64,000 nucleotides of DNA from Pedobacter sp. Bi126 (GTDB lineage: Bacteria; Bacteroidota; Bacteroidia; Sphingobacteriales; Sphingobacteriaceae). Location: NCBI RefSeq assembly GCF_918698245.1, contig NZ_CAKKMS010000002.1, positions 1 to 64,000 of the forward strand, given 5' to 3'. Positions 37,001 through 45,256 of this stretch are shown one piece after another. Within the stretch, counting starts at the first letter, position 1, and each line of letters starts with the position of its first letter. Under the pieces are notes generated by a model. The model worked only from the letters and a program-made list of their open reading frames with translations. It ran no database searches and was not told where the DNA came from. The translations under genes were made by a program, and so were the position numbers.

Positions 37001-37691
37001 TGCCAGCAAAATCGGCTTTAAAAGTAATAGGCGTGTCGAGCGGTTGTTGATCGCCGTAAGATAAAGGTATTATCGATTTTACTGTTGCTCCATCTTCATC
37101 TTCATTTTTTGCCGCTTGTTCGGTATGAATCAGTTCTTCGGTAAGCAGTGGACCATCAGCGGCCCAACTGCCAGCTTTGGCATTTTCTAATTCTTGTGCA
37201 GTAATATTTGCTTGCTGGCCATGTTGAACTATTTTTACATTTCCACCTTTCGCAGTACAAATAGCTGTGCTTTTGTTTGTCAATACATAAGCACCGTTTG
37301 GCAATTCTACTTTTTCATAATAATCTTTCCATTGCAATTTGGCAGTACAGGGTACAGGCCTACTTGGGGCCGGTACTTTGCATTGCCCAAAGTTTAGGTT
37401 AAACACTTTGTTTTCTAAGGTGGTTGCAATAAATTTACTTTCACCACTATCGTTAATCACATATTTGTTATGGCTAAGTACGTTCAACTTTTTCGGAGCG
37501 GGATCTACCGCTTGATCGCAGGTGCATTTAGCCCCATGACATATCAATAGTTCCATAACTTTTACATTTTGTTTAGGTTCATCTATTACTTGCCTGTCTG
37601 ATGCTATGGATACAGTTAGGTTATCTGTAATCTTATCATCCGTTAGGTTTTCTTCGTTATTTGTTGGTTCAGCATCAGTACTCCAATCCAT
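34077..37691 (-). CDS. T6SS effector: PAAR-like, Ig-like repeats, GH19-like and NlpC/P60-CHAP-like domains
   Basis: 1204 residues, no signal peptide. Residues ~45-190 match the PAAR-like DUF4280 fold (HGAKCTCDQAVDPAPKKL, FNLNFGQCKVPAPSRPVPCT, YVLTNKSTAICTAKGG), which caps VgrG. Next come about three to four Ig-like/PKD-like segments (VPVTFRLQSL, EEITFSVKDHF and similar). Residues ~790-1000 resemble a GH19 chitinase/endolysin (WVKAHFFAQIRVESGTKLHV, NFRGKGLIQLTGRENYCKA). The C-terminal ~150 residues (GPWCAAYMNWCISKTK, GHTGFLYGKTREGWFILLGG) fit an NlpC/P60 or CHAP-type cysteine peptidase: Cys in WCAAY and His in GHTGF. Two different peptidoglycan-cutting activities in one T6SS cargo are unusual; both are inferred from motifs. 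Confidence 0.82.
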   Translation of the reverse strand: MDWSTDAEPTNNEENLTDDKITDNLTVSIASDRQVIDEPKQNVKVMELLICHGAKCTCDQAVDPAPKKLNVLSHNKYVINDSGESKFIATTLENKVFNLNFGQCKVPAPSRPVPCTAKLQWKDYYEKVELPNGAYVLTNKSTAICTAKGGNVKIVQHGQQANITAQELENAKAGSWAADGPLLTEELIHTEQAAKNEDEDGATVKSIIPLSYGDQQPLDTPITFKADFAGKATDADKQGVNWIVYDTNGIPLQLRNDAGETLTITFKKVGTYLIEAYGKTNGDKRITRPYTIKKNEIETVTTVDGSTKVRINVPVTFRLQSLFQSAALPGDISTITWEVTKTGGIGIPTLLTQTGNITQVFCSEECSYVVSACFNGIPKQSKQIQALRNGITSVTASSDSTRIKEEITFSVKDHFKILPTLPQEIASVKWICKDIDGKPVEAFKSKIGKTITHQFDEPGEYTVQAYMVQPSAKVAVKITVAQPEIILAQWEYPEGGRKTKTGWGEPNHAYIKFKAAEGLIVDLEYGYLDHSGKSRAILLITGFRVSQNQILDLEKYNFIPNADKYKKLLKEGTEFYFKVYSTDKNYEILNGNIPQPLQKLKLVSKEEIVSIEFLTNNKPVIQALYGSKMKCRIRTRNLSAKNVSVKIYRKESRLGLDNLRKDTLVHHKQYPLNDNGMIEFDFILAKSWEKSYSEKLHRFYAIIEEMEFLGTSNTLVAFKNDVPANGGKSLVGVGNQEGNSHSDCPRCNKDITAAELKQIFKDADGAMLKTVASTYNKYMADLGMNTCWVKAHFFAQIRVESGTKLHVKSGENMNYSADTLINGNLNKKTGNRDSPPFSYFAKHKEDAYKYGRTKDHEANPQMIANLAYADKNRNVNNRIGNTQGGDGWNFRGKGLIQLTGRENYCKANTYTLKYEQVDILKNSDIVAKDIKIAVLTSMAFYKWNGLIAKSNGALRNKLISEKVGNNVGDSHAEKQKAFNYFTSKIFKTSKCDWKEIEIKIIGNRAPWMETALAEAKAMKGCDEGEEPMYTKAKSYLVYCNNNAKPTDGFKGPWCAAYMNWCISKTKNAKNKNEPYSHLNSAGSLAPVNHEEYKNIPEAIYGCLVVYEATNGSGKGHTGFLYGKTREGWFILLGGNQGDSIRFSGYGKSFTYEGITKTFKGFYIPSDYEVKDADKLKDSDIYESSAAVNKKYGIKPAPKKENKSN

Positions 37692-37701
37692 TTTGGCTAA
37701 T

Positions 37702-38514
37702 TTAATTGGTTGTTAAAATAATCTTTAGTGTTTTTAAATAGCTACTATTTGCTATTAATGAATAAGTGCTTTGTAAGGCGTTGCACCAACCAGTAATTGG
37801 ATCTATCTGATAAAACCCTTCGACACTTACTTCTGTCATATCATTATCTGTCTTCGTTTTTAACCAGCTATCAAATCTTGGTTGATCAACATTCTTGGTC
37901 CAGTTCCCAGAAAATTTAATCAGTTTTTGATTCTCTGATGTTTGAAGTGTCCACTTTTCATTAAACCAGATCGGGAACGGACATAAACCGTACACTTCTC
38001 TTTTTCGACTAAAATTGTTTTCTACAAAATTTGCATCATAAACTCCTCTGAAATATTCATTAAGAAATAAGTCTTGCTTGATATATTCGGTTAATGTTTC
38101 ACTAGGTAACATTTTTTTGTCAACCGCTATTAAGGTCGAATCGATCCAATCTCCAGTGTAAGTATTAGTCAAATTTTCTCTAATGACCAACCATTTTTGC
38201 CATAGCTCATTTTGTTTTTCAACACTTACTGGCATTCCGTTAAAACCTATTTTTAAGGTCAATTGATGTAATGCTGTAGAAATCTGCTGTACGAATAAAT
38301 CAACATCGTTATCAGGTAACGCATCGATCAAACTTTGTTTGCGTAGAATTTCGATATTCTGATGGCCAGACCAAAACGATGTTTTATCTGGTAAAATGTC
38401 TATATCAAAAAGTTTAAAGGTATACTCATCTTTGAATGCTGTTTTTTCAGCGATTTCTACCTTGAAAAGCATATTTAAAGGCTTTTCCAAAGATTTATAA
38501 TCAATTTTATTCAT
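37702..38514 (-). CDS. Uncharacterised protein between VgrG and effector, probable effector adaptor
   Basis: 270 residues, no signal peptide and no membrane segment. The protein is acidic/aromatic (WSGHQNIEILRKQSLIDALP, CPFPIWFNEKWTLQTSENQK, FYQIDPITGWCNALQSTYSL). I do not recognise a named family. It starts 38 nt after the stop of the 55-residue gene and ends 10 nt before the effector ATG. Genes in this position of T6SS modules commonly encode adaptors or chaperones that load the effector on VgrG; that is inference here. The reading frame is intact and lies in a uniform operon. Confidence 0.6.
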   Translation of the reverse strand: MNKIDYKSLEKPLNMLFKVEIAEKTAFKDEYTFKLFDIDILPDKTSFWSGHQNIEILRKQSLIDALPDNDVDLFVQQISTALHQLTLKIGFNGMPVSVEKQNELWQKWLVIRENLTNTYTGDWIDSTLIAVDKKMLPSETLTEYIKQDLFLNEYFRGVYDANFVENNFSRKREVYGLCPFPIWFNEKWTLQTSENQKLIKFSGNWTKNVDQPRFDSWLKTKTDNDMTEVSVEGFYQIDPITGWCNALQSTYSLIANSSYLKTLKIILTTN

Positions 38515-38552
38515 GGGTATACATTGTTCTTAATTAATACAGCAAGATCGGT

Positions 38553-38720
38553 TTACCCTGTTTGTTTTGAAGGCACATATCGATCATACTTTATCTTGTA
38601 TCTACTTTGCAGAATTACTTCTTTTGTCGCATTGAAATTTATAGCTCCTTGGGTAGAAAACCATTTAGCACTTCTTATATTTTCGGTAATGGTTTTGCTG
38701 ATGTATTTAATTGTTCCCAT
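38553..38720 (-). CDS. 55-residue protein resembling the C-terminal tail of VgrG
   Basis: The ATG at 38720 is 1 nt after the VgrG stop; a longer frame starting at 38747 inside vgrG is less likely. The sequence MGTIKYISKTITENIRSAKW, FSTQGAINFNATKEVILQSR, YKIKYDRYVPSKQTG resembles the last part of the preceding VgrG (ENIEFHSAKEIVNKSGSKVK against GAINFNATKEVILQSRYKIK: six identical and several similar residues). It may extend the VgrG beta-prism as a separate chain or be a duplicated end. The function is inferred. Confidence 0.55.
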   Translation of the reverse strand: MGTIKYISKTITENIRSAKWFSTQGAINFNATKEVILQSRYKIKYDRYVPSKQTG

Positions 38721-38721
38721 C

Positions 38722-40536
38722 TTAAAATAATTTAACCTTGCTACCACTCTTATTTACAATCTCTTTGGCACTATGAAATTCAATATTCTCTTGGGTACTA
38801 TTCAAATTAATCTGTTCTGCTGTTTTTTCGATATGTATAGCAGTTTTATTAATACTATCATTAGCTATCATTGTAATATTTTCGGCCATTAATGAATGAT
38901 TTTCACCAGCATTGCTGCTTATATTTCCACCTGCGTTATTATAGATATGTTCTCCAGCAGATATCGATATATTTTGTTCTGCATTGATATCTATGTTTTT
39001 AGCCCGGATACTGATATTCTCGGGAGCAGAAATCTCAATACTCGATGTACTCGTATCAAAGCGTATAATATTTCGGTTTTTATCTGTAATGGTAATTGTT
39101 TCAGCACCAGCGGCATCATTAAATTCTAGTAAATGACCACTTCTGGTTGCAATAGCTTTTAAATGATTATTCTCGTAACCACCGGCGCCGTTAATGCCAT
39201 GGAAAACACTTCCTAATACAATTGGTCTGGCGATATTTCCTTCTTCAAAAGTTACGGCAACCTGATCTCCAACCTCAGGTATAAAAACAAAACCCCTGTT
39301 TGTATTTACTTGCTCACTACTTCCCGCATCTGGGGCAATTACCCTCAGCCATTCGGTGATATCATTCGTTAGGCATTCCCATTTAAACTTTACTTTGATC
39401 CGGCCTTGCCCTTCGGGGTCATTGTTGTCCATTACATCTGCTAACAGTATATCTGGATTTGGCTTTTTATAATTCTCTACCAAAATGCGTTCGGTGGCGG
39501 CTGTCAAGCCTGTAAAGGTATTTTGGTATTTTCCTGCAACATCTATATGGTGATGAATGTTGGTAATGAGGAATTTACCTATGCTTTCGGTTATAAAAGC
39601 ATTTCCCTGCCTAACACTCATAGTAATTTCAGCAATATTGCCAATACTTAATTCGGCATTATCTCCTGTAGCACTGATTTTTAGAAGTTCTGATATGGTG
39701 GCTTTTTCTTCATTCTCTACATGGCTTTTAATGTCGTTACTGTTTTCTACGCGGATGAGCGAAGGCTGGTTAAATGTTTTACTATAAGTGCGGTTCGAAG
39801 CCTGTATAGCATGAGCAAGATCGAGTATGTCGTTTGTTATGCCTGTACTTTCGCTGTGTAGCATTTCATCCTCTTTAGGGTTATATGCAAAGCGTTTATG
39901 CTTGATCGGTGAAATTTCCATGGCGTACTGAAGATTCTGTACATCTCGGCCATAAAAAAGCACAACTTCTTTCTGCTCATCTGGTTTGCCAAAGTTGAGC
40001 TGTTTGCCATCGTAGAAAAACCATTCATGATATTCGCCTGATAAGCGGTTCAGGAATTCAAAATCACTTTCTTTGTATTGAATAAGATAATCGACAGTTT
40101 TTTTCCTGCTGGCATTGCATATAATTTTAAGATCGTTTGCAGAGGTATCTTTTGTGGCTAGGGCTACAATTTCGTTTAGATCTTTATCTAAGTAAGAACC
40201 CAAATCTGGACCACGGTCTATTAAAATGGTAGGACTATAGCCACTTACAATTAAAATGCCATGGTAGCCATGGTTCTGTGCGAGTTCTATCTTGGTAACC
40301 AAACCAGCAAATTCTTGTAGTCCATTAACCTGATATCCGAATGAGGCTGTAAGTGTTTTACCAACAAAATCGCGGCTATCATCAAGGTTGATCAAACTGG
40401 GCAGGCCAAAATGATTCTGCTTAAACCGAAGTTCGAAATAATGATGCCCGTTAAATTGTTGCTCCAGATCGAATGAATCAAAGTGTGGTATGGCTTTGTC
40501 TTCTATATTGATTTCGGTGATGAGTTTTCTTTCCAT
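38722..40536 (-). CDS. vgrG: VgrG spike protein of a Bacteroidetes type VI secretion system
   Basis: 604 residues from ATG at 40536 (MERKLITEINIEDK); an ATG 33 nt upstream would add 11 residues and is less likely. N-terminal gp27-like part (HHYFELRFKQNHFGLPSLI, SDFEFLNRLSGEYHEWFFYD), central gp5-OB fold (DPEGQGRIKVKFKWECLTND, RGFVFIPEVGDQVAVTFEEG and RPIVLGSVFHGINGAGG) and a C-terminal beta-helix of short repeats (IEISAPENISIRAKNIDI, NISISAGEHIYNNAGGNISS). VgrG forms the T6SS tip. No other T6SS structural gene is in the window, so this is an orphan VgrG/effector module, as often found far from the main cluster. Confidence 0.92.
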   Translation of the reverse strand: MERKLITEINIEDKAIPHFDSFDLEQQFNGHHYFELRFKQNHFGLPSLINLDDSRDFVGKTLTASFGYQVNGLQEFAGLVTKIELAQNHGYHGILIVSGYSPTILIDRGPDLGSYLDKDLNEIVALATKDTSANDLKIICNASRKKTVDYLIQYKESDFEFLNRLSGEYHEWFFYDGKQLNFGKPDEQKEVVLFYGRDVQNLQYAMEISPIKHKRFAYNPKEDEMLHSESTGITNDILDLAHAIQASNRTYSKTFNQPSLIRVENSNDIKSHVENEEKATISELLKISATGDNAELSIGNIAEITMSVRQGNAFITESIGKFLITNIHHHIDVAGKYQNTFTGLTAATERILVENYKKPNPDILLADVMDNNDPEGQGRIKVKFKWECLTNDITEWLRVIAPDAGSSEQVNTNRGFVFIPEVGDQVAVTFEEGNIARPIVLGSVFHGINGAGGYENNHLKAIATRSGHLLEFNDAAGAETITITDKNRNIIRFDTSTSSIEISAPENISIRAKNIDINAEQNISISAGEHIYNNAGGNISSNAGENHSLMAENITMIANDSINKTAIHIEKTAEQINLNSTQENIEFHSAKEIVNKSGSKVKLF

Positions 40537-41142
40537 ATGAGGGCTATTAGAAAAACAATAACTTATCACGAATGCTCATCTTGTTTTTATTGCTGATGGT
40601 ACCCGTTCACAACTTGTTAGGCAAAAGTTTAACCAAATTTTAACGTTGAGTTAATGTTTGACGGGGAAGCGCTTGTTGCTCCACCATTTTTATATGGAAA
40701 AGGCCATTTTGAGTAGTTTTGACACTTGTTTTTAAGCAATATGCTTTGTTGAAAAAAAATAAGTATACTTTTTATAGCGTAAACGGAACCAGTTTGGTTT
40801 GAGCTGTTTCCCCATTTTGCGCTGCCTGTGTGGAAATACTTCCTCATATTTTTTTATTATTTCTACAGTATGGCCTTTAAAATGTAAAGCCTTTAAAACA
40901 GCGGTAAAGGGGGGAGGCGAAAAGCTTTAATTACCATTTGCCTTGGCAATGGGCAATTGTTGCAAAGGCATTGCAGCATAGCTTAAAATAAGCGAAGTAA
41001 ATAGATCATTTGCTTTGGGCCTAAATAATTGGTATTGCAAAAATTAGTCAATCGTTTGCGCTGATATTTATGTTGTAATGCTCATTTGCTTGTTCTACTT
41101 TTAAAGAATACAAAGCAACAAAACCGTAAAGAACCAGCACAA
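40537..41142. other. Gene-free stretch upstream of vgrG
   Basis: No supported gene on either strand and no strong hairpin. It presumably holds the promoter of the minus-strand T6SS module near 40540-40640, but I do not see a convincing TAnnTTTG copy in the proper orientation. Around 40860-40920 is A-rich and G-rich filler (GTAAAGGGGGGAGG). Confidence 0.4.
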
Positions 41143-41448
41143 ATGCCTATCCATTTGCTTACAAAACCACTTGTTTCAGGGCTGTTAATAAGCTTATCTA
41201 TTAATAGCTGGGCCCAAAAAGAAAACACCTATGCAATAGGTGCCAAATTTTTTAAGCTTAATGGCAAGCCACATATAATACGCTGTGGCGAAATGGATTT
41301 TGCCCATATGCCAAAAGGCGATGGGAAACATCGTTCGCAATTGGCCAAAGCAAAGGGCTTAAACACGGTTTGTGCTTACTTATTTGGAATATGCAAGAAA
41401 AACAGCCGATCAGTTTATCTGGGGCAAAAACTTTTTAAAAATATTTAG
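41143..41448 (+). pseudogene. N-terminal remnant of a GH35 beta-galactosidase
   Basis: From ATG 41143: a signal peptide (LVSGLLISLSINSWAQ), then GAKFFKLNGKPHIIRCGEMD and LAKAKGLNTVCAYLF, the conserved GH35 start (FxLNGKPxxIRxGEMH..., KAxGLNTVxxYxFW). At about 41383 the frame breaks: reading one base further gives WNMQEKQPISLSGAKTF, the expected continuation of ...YVFWNxHE. The region continues in no longer frame. GH35 normally has >550 residues; only ~90 are left, with a frameshift, so it is dead. It lies upstream of the GH109-like gene. Confidence 0.7.
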
Positions 41449-41574
41449 CCCATTAATGCGCTGTAAGTAAGCGGGTTTTGATGTGTAAAAGTGCGAAAGA
41501 ATAGCTAGTAAAACGTTTGTTCAGTATTAACCGGATCAATTAAAAAACTAAACAATAAATATTAAATAACACAA

Positions 41575-42924
41575 ATGGAACGTAGAGATTTTATCAAAAA
41601 TGGTGCATTTACGGCTGCTGGTTTAACCATCCTGCCAACCGGAAGTTTATTTGCATCATCAGACAGTGGAAAAGTAAGAGTAGGTTATATCGGTGTGGGT
41701 GCACGTGGTATGAGCCATATTTCTGAAGGTGCCTTAAGAGACGATGTAGAAATTGTTGCAATTTGCGATACCCAGGAAAGTTCACTTAAAATCTGTCGTA
41801 ATTTTATTGCCAAAAAAGGTAGACCTGCCGCAACAGAGTACACTGGTGGCTTAGATGCCTATAAAAAACTTTTAGACCGTAAAGATATTGATGCCGTAAT
41901 TATTGCAACGCCATGGCAGTTTCACCGCGACCAGGCAGTTGATGCCATGAAAGCTGGTAAATATGTAGGCTGCGAGGTAATTGCAGGTTTAAGTGTGCAA
42001 GACCACTGGGATATTGTAAACACTTCAGAGAAAACAGGCATGCCTTACATGACTTTAGAAAACGTTTGTTACCGTAGAGATGTAATGGCGGCTTTAAACA
42101 TGGTTAGACAAGGCCTTTTTGGCGAATTGGTGCACCTTGAAGGTGGTTACCAACATAATTTAAGGAACGTACTTTTTAACAACGGTAAAGATTATTATGG
42201 CGGTGGGGTAGAGTTTGGGCCAAAAGCATTGAGCGAGGCACAATGGCGTACGCAGTTCAACATCGATCAGGATGGCGATTTATATCCAACCCATGGTGTT
42301 GGCCCTTTAATGCAATATGCTAACATTAACAGAGGGAATAGCTTTACCAGCCTGGTATCGTTCAGTTCTAAAGCAAGAGGTTTGGCCGCTTACGTAGAAG
42401 AAGTTTCTCCTGGCCACCCTAACGCTAAAATTAACTATAAAAATGGCGATGTTACCACCACAATGATCAACTGTGCAAATGGCGAAACGGTATTGTTAAG
42501 TCACGATACCCACTTGCCCAGGCCATATTCTATCGGTTTCAGGGTACAGGGAACAAAAGGTCTTTGGATGGATGTAAACAAATCAGTGCACATCGAACAT
42601 AAATCGAAAGATCATGCCTGGGATAAAGCTGATGAATGGTTTGCTAAATACGATCACCCACTTTGGAAAAAATATGAAGCAGAAGCCGTAGGCGCTGGTC
42701 ACGGTGGTATGGATTGGTTTGTTTTTAATGGATTTATCCAGGCGGTGAAACAGAAAAAACAAACGCCTATTGACGTTTATGATTCAGTTACAATGAGTGT
42801 AATTATGCCACTTTCTACCAAATCGTTAAAAGAAGGAAATATGCCACAAAAATTCCCTGATTTTACAAAAGGAAAATGGAAAGATCGAAAAAATACTTTC
42901 GCTTTAGACGATAGCGGCTTTTAG
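41575..42924 (+). CDS. GH109-like NAD-dependent glycosidase (alpha-N-acetylgalactosaminidase family), Gfo/Idh/MocA fold
   Basis: 449 residues. MERRDFIKNGAFTAAGL is a twin-arginine-type signal (RRDFIK), so it is probably exported folded with its NAD. Rossmann start KVRVGYIGVGARGMSH; further family segments are AICDTQESSLKIC, ENVCYRRDVMAALNMVRQGL, GDLYPTHGVGPLMQ, GAGHGGMDWFVF and FPDFTKGKWKDRKNTFALDD. These closely follow the GH109 alpha-N-acetylgalactosaminidase characterised from Elizabethkingia, which uses bound NAD in a redox-assisted elimination. The exact substrate is an inference. It precedes a kinase gene that may act on the released sugar and follows a GH35 remnant. Confidence 0.85.
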   Translation: MERRDFIKNGAFTAAGLTILPTGSLFASSDSGKVRVGYIGVGARGMSHISEGALRDDVEIVAICDTQESSLKICRNFIAKKGRPAATEYTGGLDAYKKLLDRKDIDAVIIATPWQFHRDQAVDAMKAGKYVGCEVIAGLSVQDHWDIVNTSEKTGMPYMTLENVCYRRDVMAALNMVRQGLFGELVHLEGGYQHNLRNVLFNNGKDYYGGGVEFGPKALSEAQWRTQFNIDQDGDLYPTHGVGPLMQYANINRGNSFTSLVSFSSKARGLAAYVEEVSPGHPNAKINYKNGDVTTTMINCANGETVLLSHDTHLPRPYSIGFRVQGTKGLWMDVNKSVHIEHKSKDHAWDKADEWFAKYDHPLWKKYEAEAVGAGHGGMDWFVFNGFIQAVKQKKQTPIDVYDSVTMSVIMPLSTKSLKEGNMPQKFPDFTKGKWKDRKNTFALDDSGF

Positions 42925-42932
42925 TCTCGTTT

Positions 42933-42959
42933 GCGGGTAATGCCATATGGCTTACCCGC
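42933..42959 (+). terminator. Hairpin after the GH109-like gene
   Basis: GCGGGTAA...TTACCCGC with an inner GCCATATGGC palindrome forms a strong stem. It is followed by ATAATTTAAT. It probably separates the kinase transcript or attenuates it. Confidence 0.6.
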
Positions 42960-43040
42960 ATAATTTAATAAGCAACTTTATTCAGGTTGATCAAATGGTT
43001 TGCCTGGAACAATTTTTATTCAAATATATATTACCATCTT

Positions 43041-44132
43041 ATGTTTCAAGCAGTATTAGGTGCTTATGGACTTAACGCAGAAAAATTTAAAATTGAACCT
43101 TTCGGCTCGGGCTTAATTAACCATACCTGGAAAGTTTACAGTGAAAAATTAGCCTATATCTTGCAAGAGGTGAATACGGAGGTTTTTCGCCAGCCTCAAA
43201 ATATTGCTCAGAATATTGAGACAATAAAAAAATATCTTGATCAAACAGCCCCTAAATATTTATTTGTTGCCCCAATTACGGCCACAAATGGAGATGATTT
43301 TGTGGTTATTGACGATCATTTTTACAGGATTTTTCCATTTGTAGAAAATTCCTGCGCTGTTGATTTTGTACATCAGCCTGAGCAGGCTTATCACGCTGCT
43401 AAGCAGTTTGGTAAATTTACCAGGATGCTTTGTGCCTTCAACGTACAAAAATTAAAGCCCACTATAGAAGATTTTCATAACCTGCCTTTACGTGTAGAGC
43501 AGTTTAAAAAAGCTTTGGAACAAGCCAGCGATGAAAGGATTGGTGAGGCAAAGTTCGCTATTGAAGAGATTATCAGACATTACGATATAGAAGAGCAGTA
43601 TGTACATATGGTAGATAGCGGTGCACTTAATTTACGCGTTGTACACCACGATACCAAAATTAGCAATGTACTGTTACAGGCCGAAACTGGCGTGGGTTTA
43701 TGTGTAATCGATTTAGATACCGTAATGCCCGGATACTTTATCAGCGATGTGGGAGATATGATGCGTACTTATCTCTCAGAAGCCAATGAAGAGGAAAAGG
43801 ATTTCAGTAAAATAGCGATTAGAGAAGACGTTTTTGCTGCAATACATAAAGGTTATATGGAAGAAATGGACCAGGTTTTGGCCTTTACCGAAAAACAGTT
43901 CTTTATTTATTCGGGTAAATTTATGATTTACATGCAAGCGGTAAGATTTATAGCCGATTTCTTAAACGGCGATATTTACTATAAAACAAATTATCCCGAG
44001 CACAACTTGGTGAGGGGCTTAAATCAGATCGATTTATTGAATAAGTACGTCGCCAAAGAATCGAAATTTGAAGAGATTATCAAGAAAATTAATGAAAGTA
44101 GAATAAATGACGCAAAAACAATATTAAATTAA
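43041..44132 (+). CDS. APH-fold sugar kinase (N-acetylhexosamine 1-kinase-like)
   Basis: 363 residues from ATG at 43041; an upstream TTG at 42987 is less likely. Kinase signature: GSGLINHTWKVYSEKLAYIL (nucleotide loop), VVHHDTKISNVLL (catalytic HxD...N) and CVIDLDTVMPGYFISDVGDM (metal Asp, DLD). This is the aminoglycoside-phosphotransferase fold used by N-acetylhexosamine 1-kinases and homoserine/choline kinases; the DLDTVMPG variant is usual in Bacteroidetes NahK-like enzymes. Placed 116 nt after the GH109-like gene, a role in phosphorylating released GalNAc/GlcNAc is plausible. Choline or thiamine kinase activities are not excluded. Confidence 0.78.
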   Translation: MFQAVLGAYGLNAEKFKIEPFGSGLINHTWKVYSEKLAYILQEVNTEVFRQPQNIAQNIETIKKYLDQTAPKYLFVAPITATNGDDFVVIDDHFYRIFPFVENSCAVDFVHQPEQAYHAAKQFGKFTRMLCAFNVQKLKPTIEDFHNLPLRVEQFKKALEQASDERIGEAKFAIEEIIRHYDIEEQYVHMVDSGALNLRVVHHDTKISNVLLQAETGVGLCVIDLDTVMPGYFISDVGDMMRTYLSEANEEEKDFSKIAIREDVFAAIHKGYMEEMDQVLAFTEKQFFIYSGKFMIYMQAVRFIADFLNGDIYYKTNYPEHNLVRGLNQIDLLNKYVAKESKFEEIIKKINESRINDAKTILN

Positions 44133-44788
44133 TAAGGTAGAGACAAGGTGTTCAGTTTTTATGCTTCATCGTTTGGGCTGGACATCCTTTTTACCTTTGG
44201 TAAGCGCCAATGGTATGATGTAATAAGTGGTCATCTTTCCAGCGCAAATCTATCATGTGGACACATCTTTTAAGAATAGTTTTAGGCGTTTTGCTAGCTT
44301 CCTTTAATAAACCACTTCTTATACCGAAGAACGCCGTCAATCCCAAGTGGCTGGAAATCAAAAAAACAGGTGCAGAAAAGAACAAATAGTACTACCAAGC
44401 CTTAACGCAGTGGTTTTGTGTTCATTCGAGTTGAATTAAAGCTTTTAAGGGTATTGAACACAAACCCTGAAGGGCTCAATCAGCCCAAAGAAAACACAGA
44501 CAAAAACTGATTAAACAAAGTGCTGCTGTTTTTTTGATAAGCGTGGGTGGTGAGAAGCCACCTTGCCGGATTGACAAAGCGTTTTGGGTACTTTGGCGCT
44601 CCAAAATGCGCCAGCATTCTTGAGCACAAATAAAAATACATGACCTGCGAAAAACTACAATGCCTCCGCGGCATAGAGCGGGAAAAATAATTTCGAACTA
44701 ATTGCTCAAAATATTATTTCATAACAAATAAAGCGCAAACGTTTGATGGGTTAAACACATCTGTTGCGAAAAGGGTAGAAACATGCCA
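44133..44788. other. Gene-free stretch with hairpin, small frame and palindrome
   Basis: TTTGTGTTCA/TGAACACAAA (44415-44424 and 44455-44464) is a 10-bp hairpin after the kinase gene. A plus-strand frame 44255-44389 (44 residues, MWTHLLRIVLGVLLASF...) is possible but not supported by a family. CAAACGTTTG (44736-44745) is a perfect palindrome. 44560-44680 looks like dispersed filler sequence; no other gene is seen. Confidence 0.45.
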
Positions 44789-45256
44789 TTAAGCTCTTTG
44801 TTCTTCGCCAAGTTTTTCAAAATAATCTTCTTCGTCTATTTCATAATCGCTTATTTGATTGGTTCTAAATACCCAATACTTCATCAGCGGATAGTTAAAG
44901 CCATAAGAAACAATACTATCAATTAAAAGCCTGCCAAGTTTATAATCCAGATTTAAACTTCGATGCAACAAGTAGGTGCCAGCTGATTTTAATGAAATAC
45001 TCCCTAAAACCACAGTAAAAAAACGGATTAGCTGTCCGCTTGTAGAACTGCAATAACCATCGTTGCTTTTAAATGCCCAGAAACGGTTAATGCAAAAGTT
45101 AACAATCCCGCCCATGGTGCCAGAAATCAAGATCGAAATGGTAAAATGGATATGCAGCCATTCGGTTAGCAGTATCATTAGCCCATAATCGGTAACACCA
45201 CCAGAAAAGGCAGATACCTGTGCTTTGAGGAAAAGTTTAACAGATGCCCAGGTCAT
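44789..45256 (-). CDS. GtrA-family membrane protein
   Basis: 155 residues with four membrane segments: KAQVSAFSGGVTDYGLMILL, FTISILISGTMGGIVNFCIN (with RFWAFKS just after), LIRFFTVVLGSISLKSAGTY and SIVSYGFNYPLMKYWVF. The GGVTDYGL/NFxINRFWAF pattern is typical of GtrA, thought to move lipid-linked sugars or flip polyprenyl glycans across the inner membrane. The start overlaps the CDP-alcohol transferase stop (TAATG), so the two form an operon. Lipid-linked product unknown. Confidence 0.85.
   Translation of the reverse strand: MTWASVKLFLKAQVSAFSGGVTDYGLMILLTEWLHIHFTISILISGTMGGIVNFCINRFWAFKSNDGYCSSTSGQLIRFFTVVLGSISLKSAGTYLLHRSLNLDYKLGRLLIDSIVSYGFNYPLMKYWVFRTNQISDYEIDEEDYFEKLGEEQRA

Noticed and set aside
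44480..44674. Minus-strand frame with FGAPKYPKRFVNPARWLL
   Set aside because: Looks like dispersed non-coding sequence read as protein; no start context or domain.
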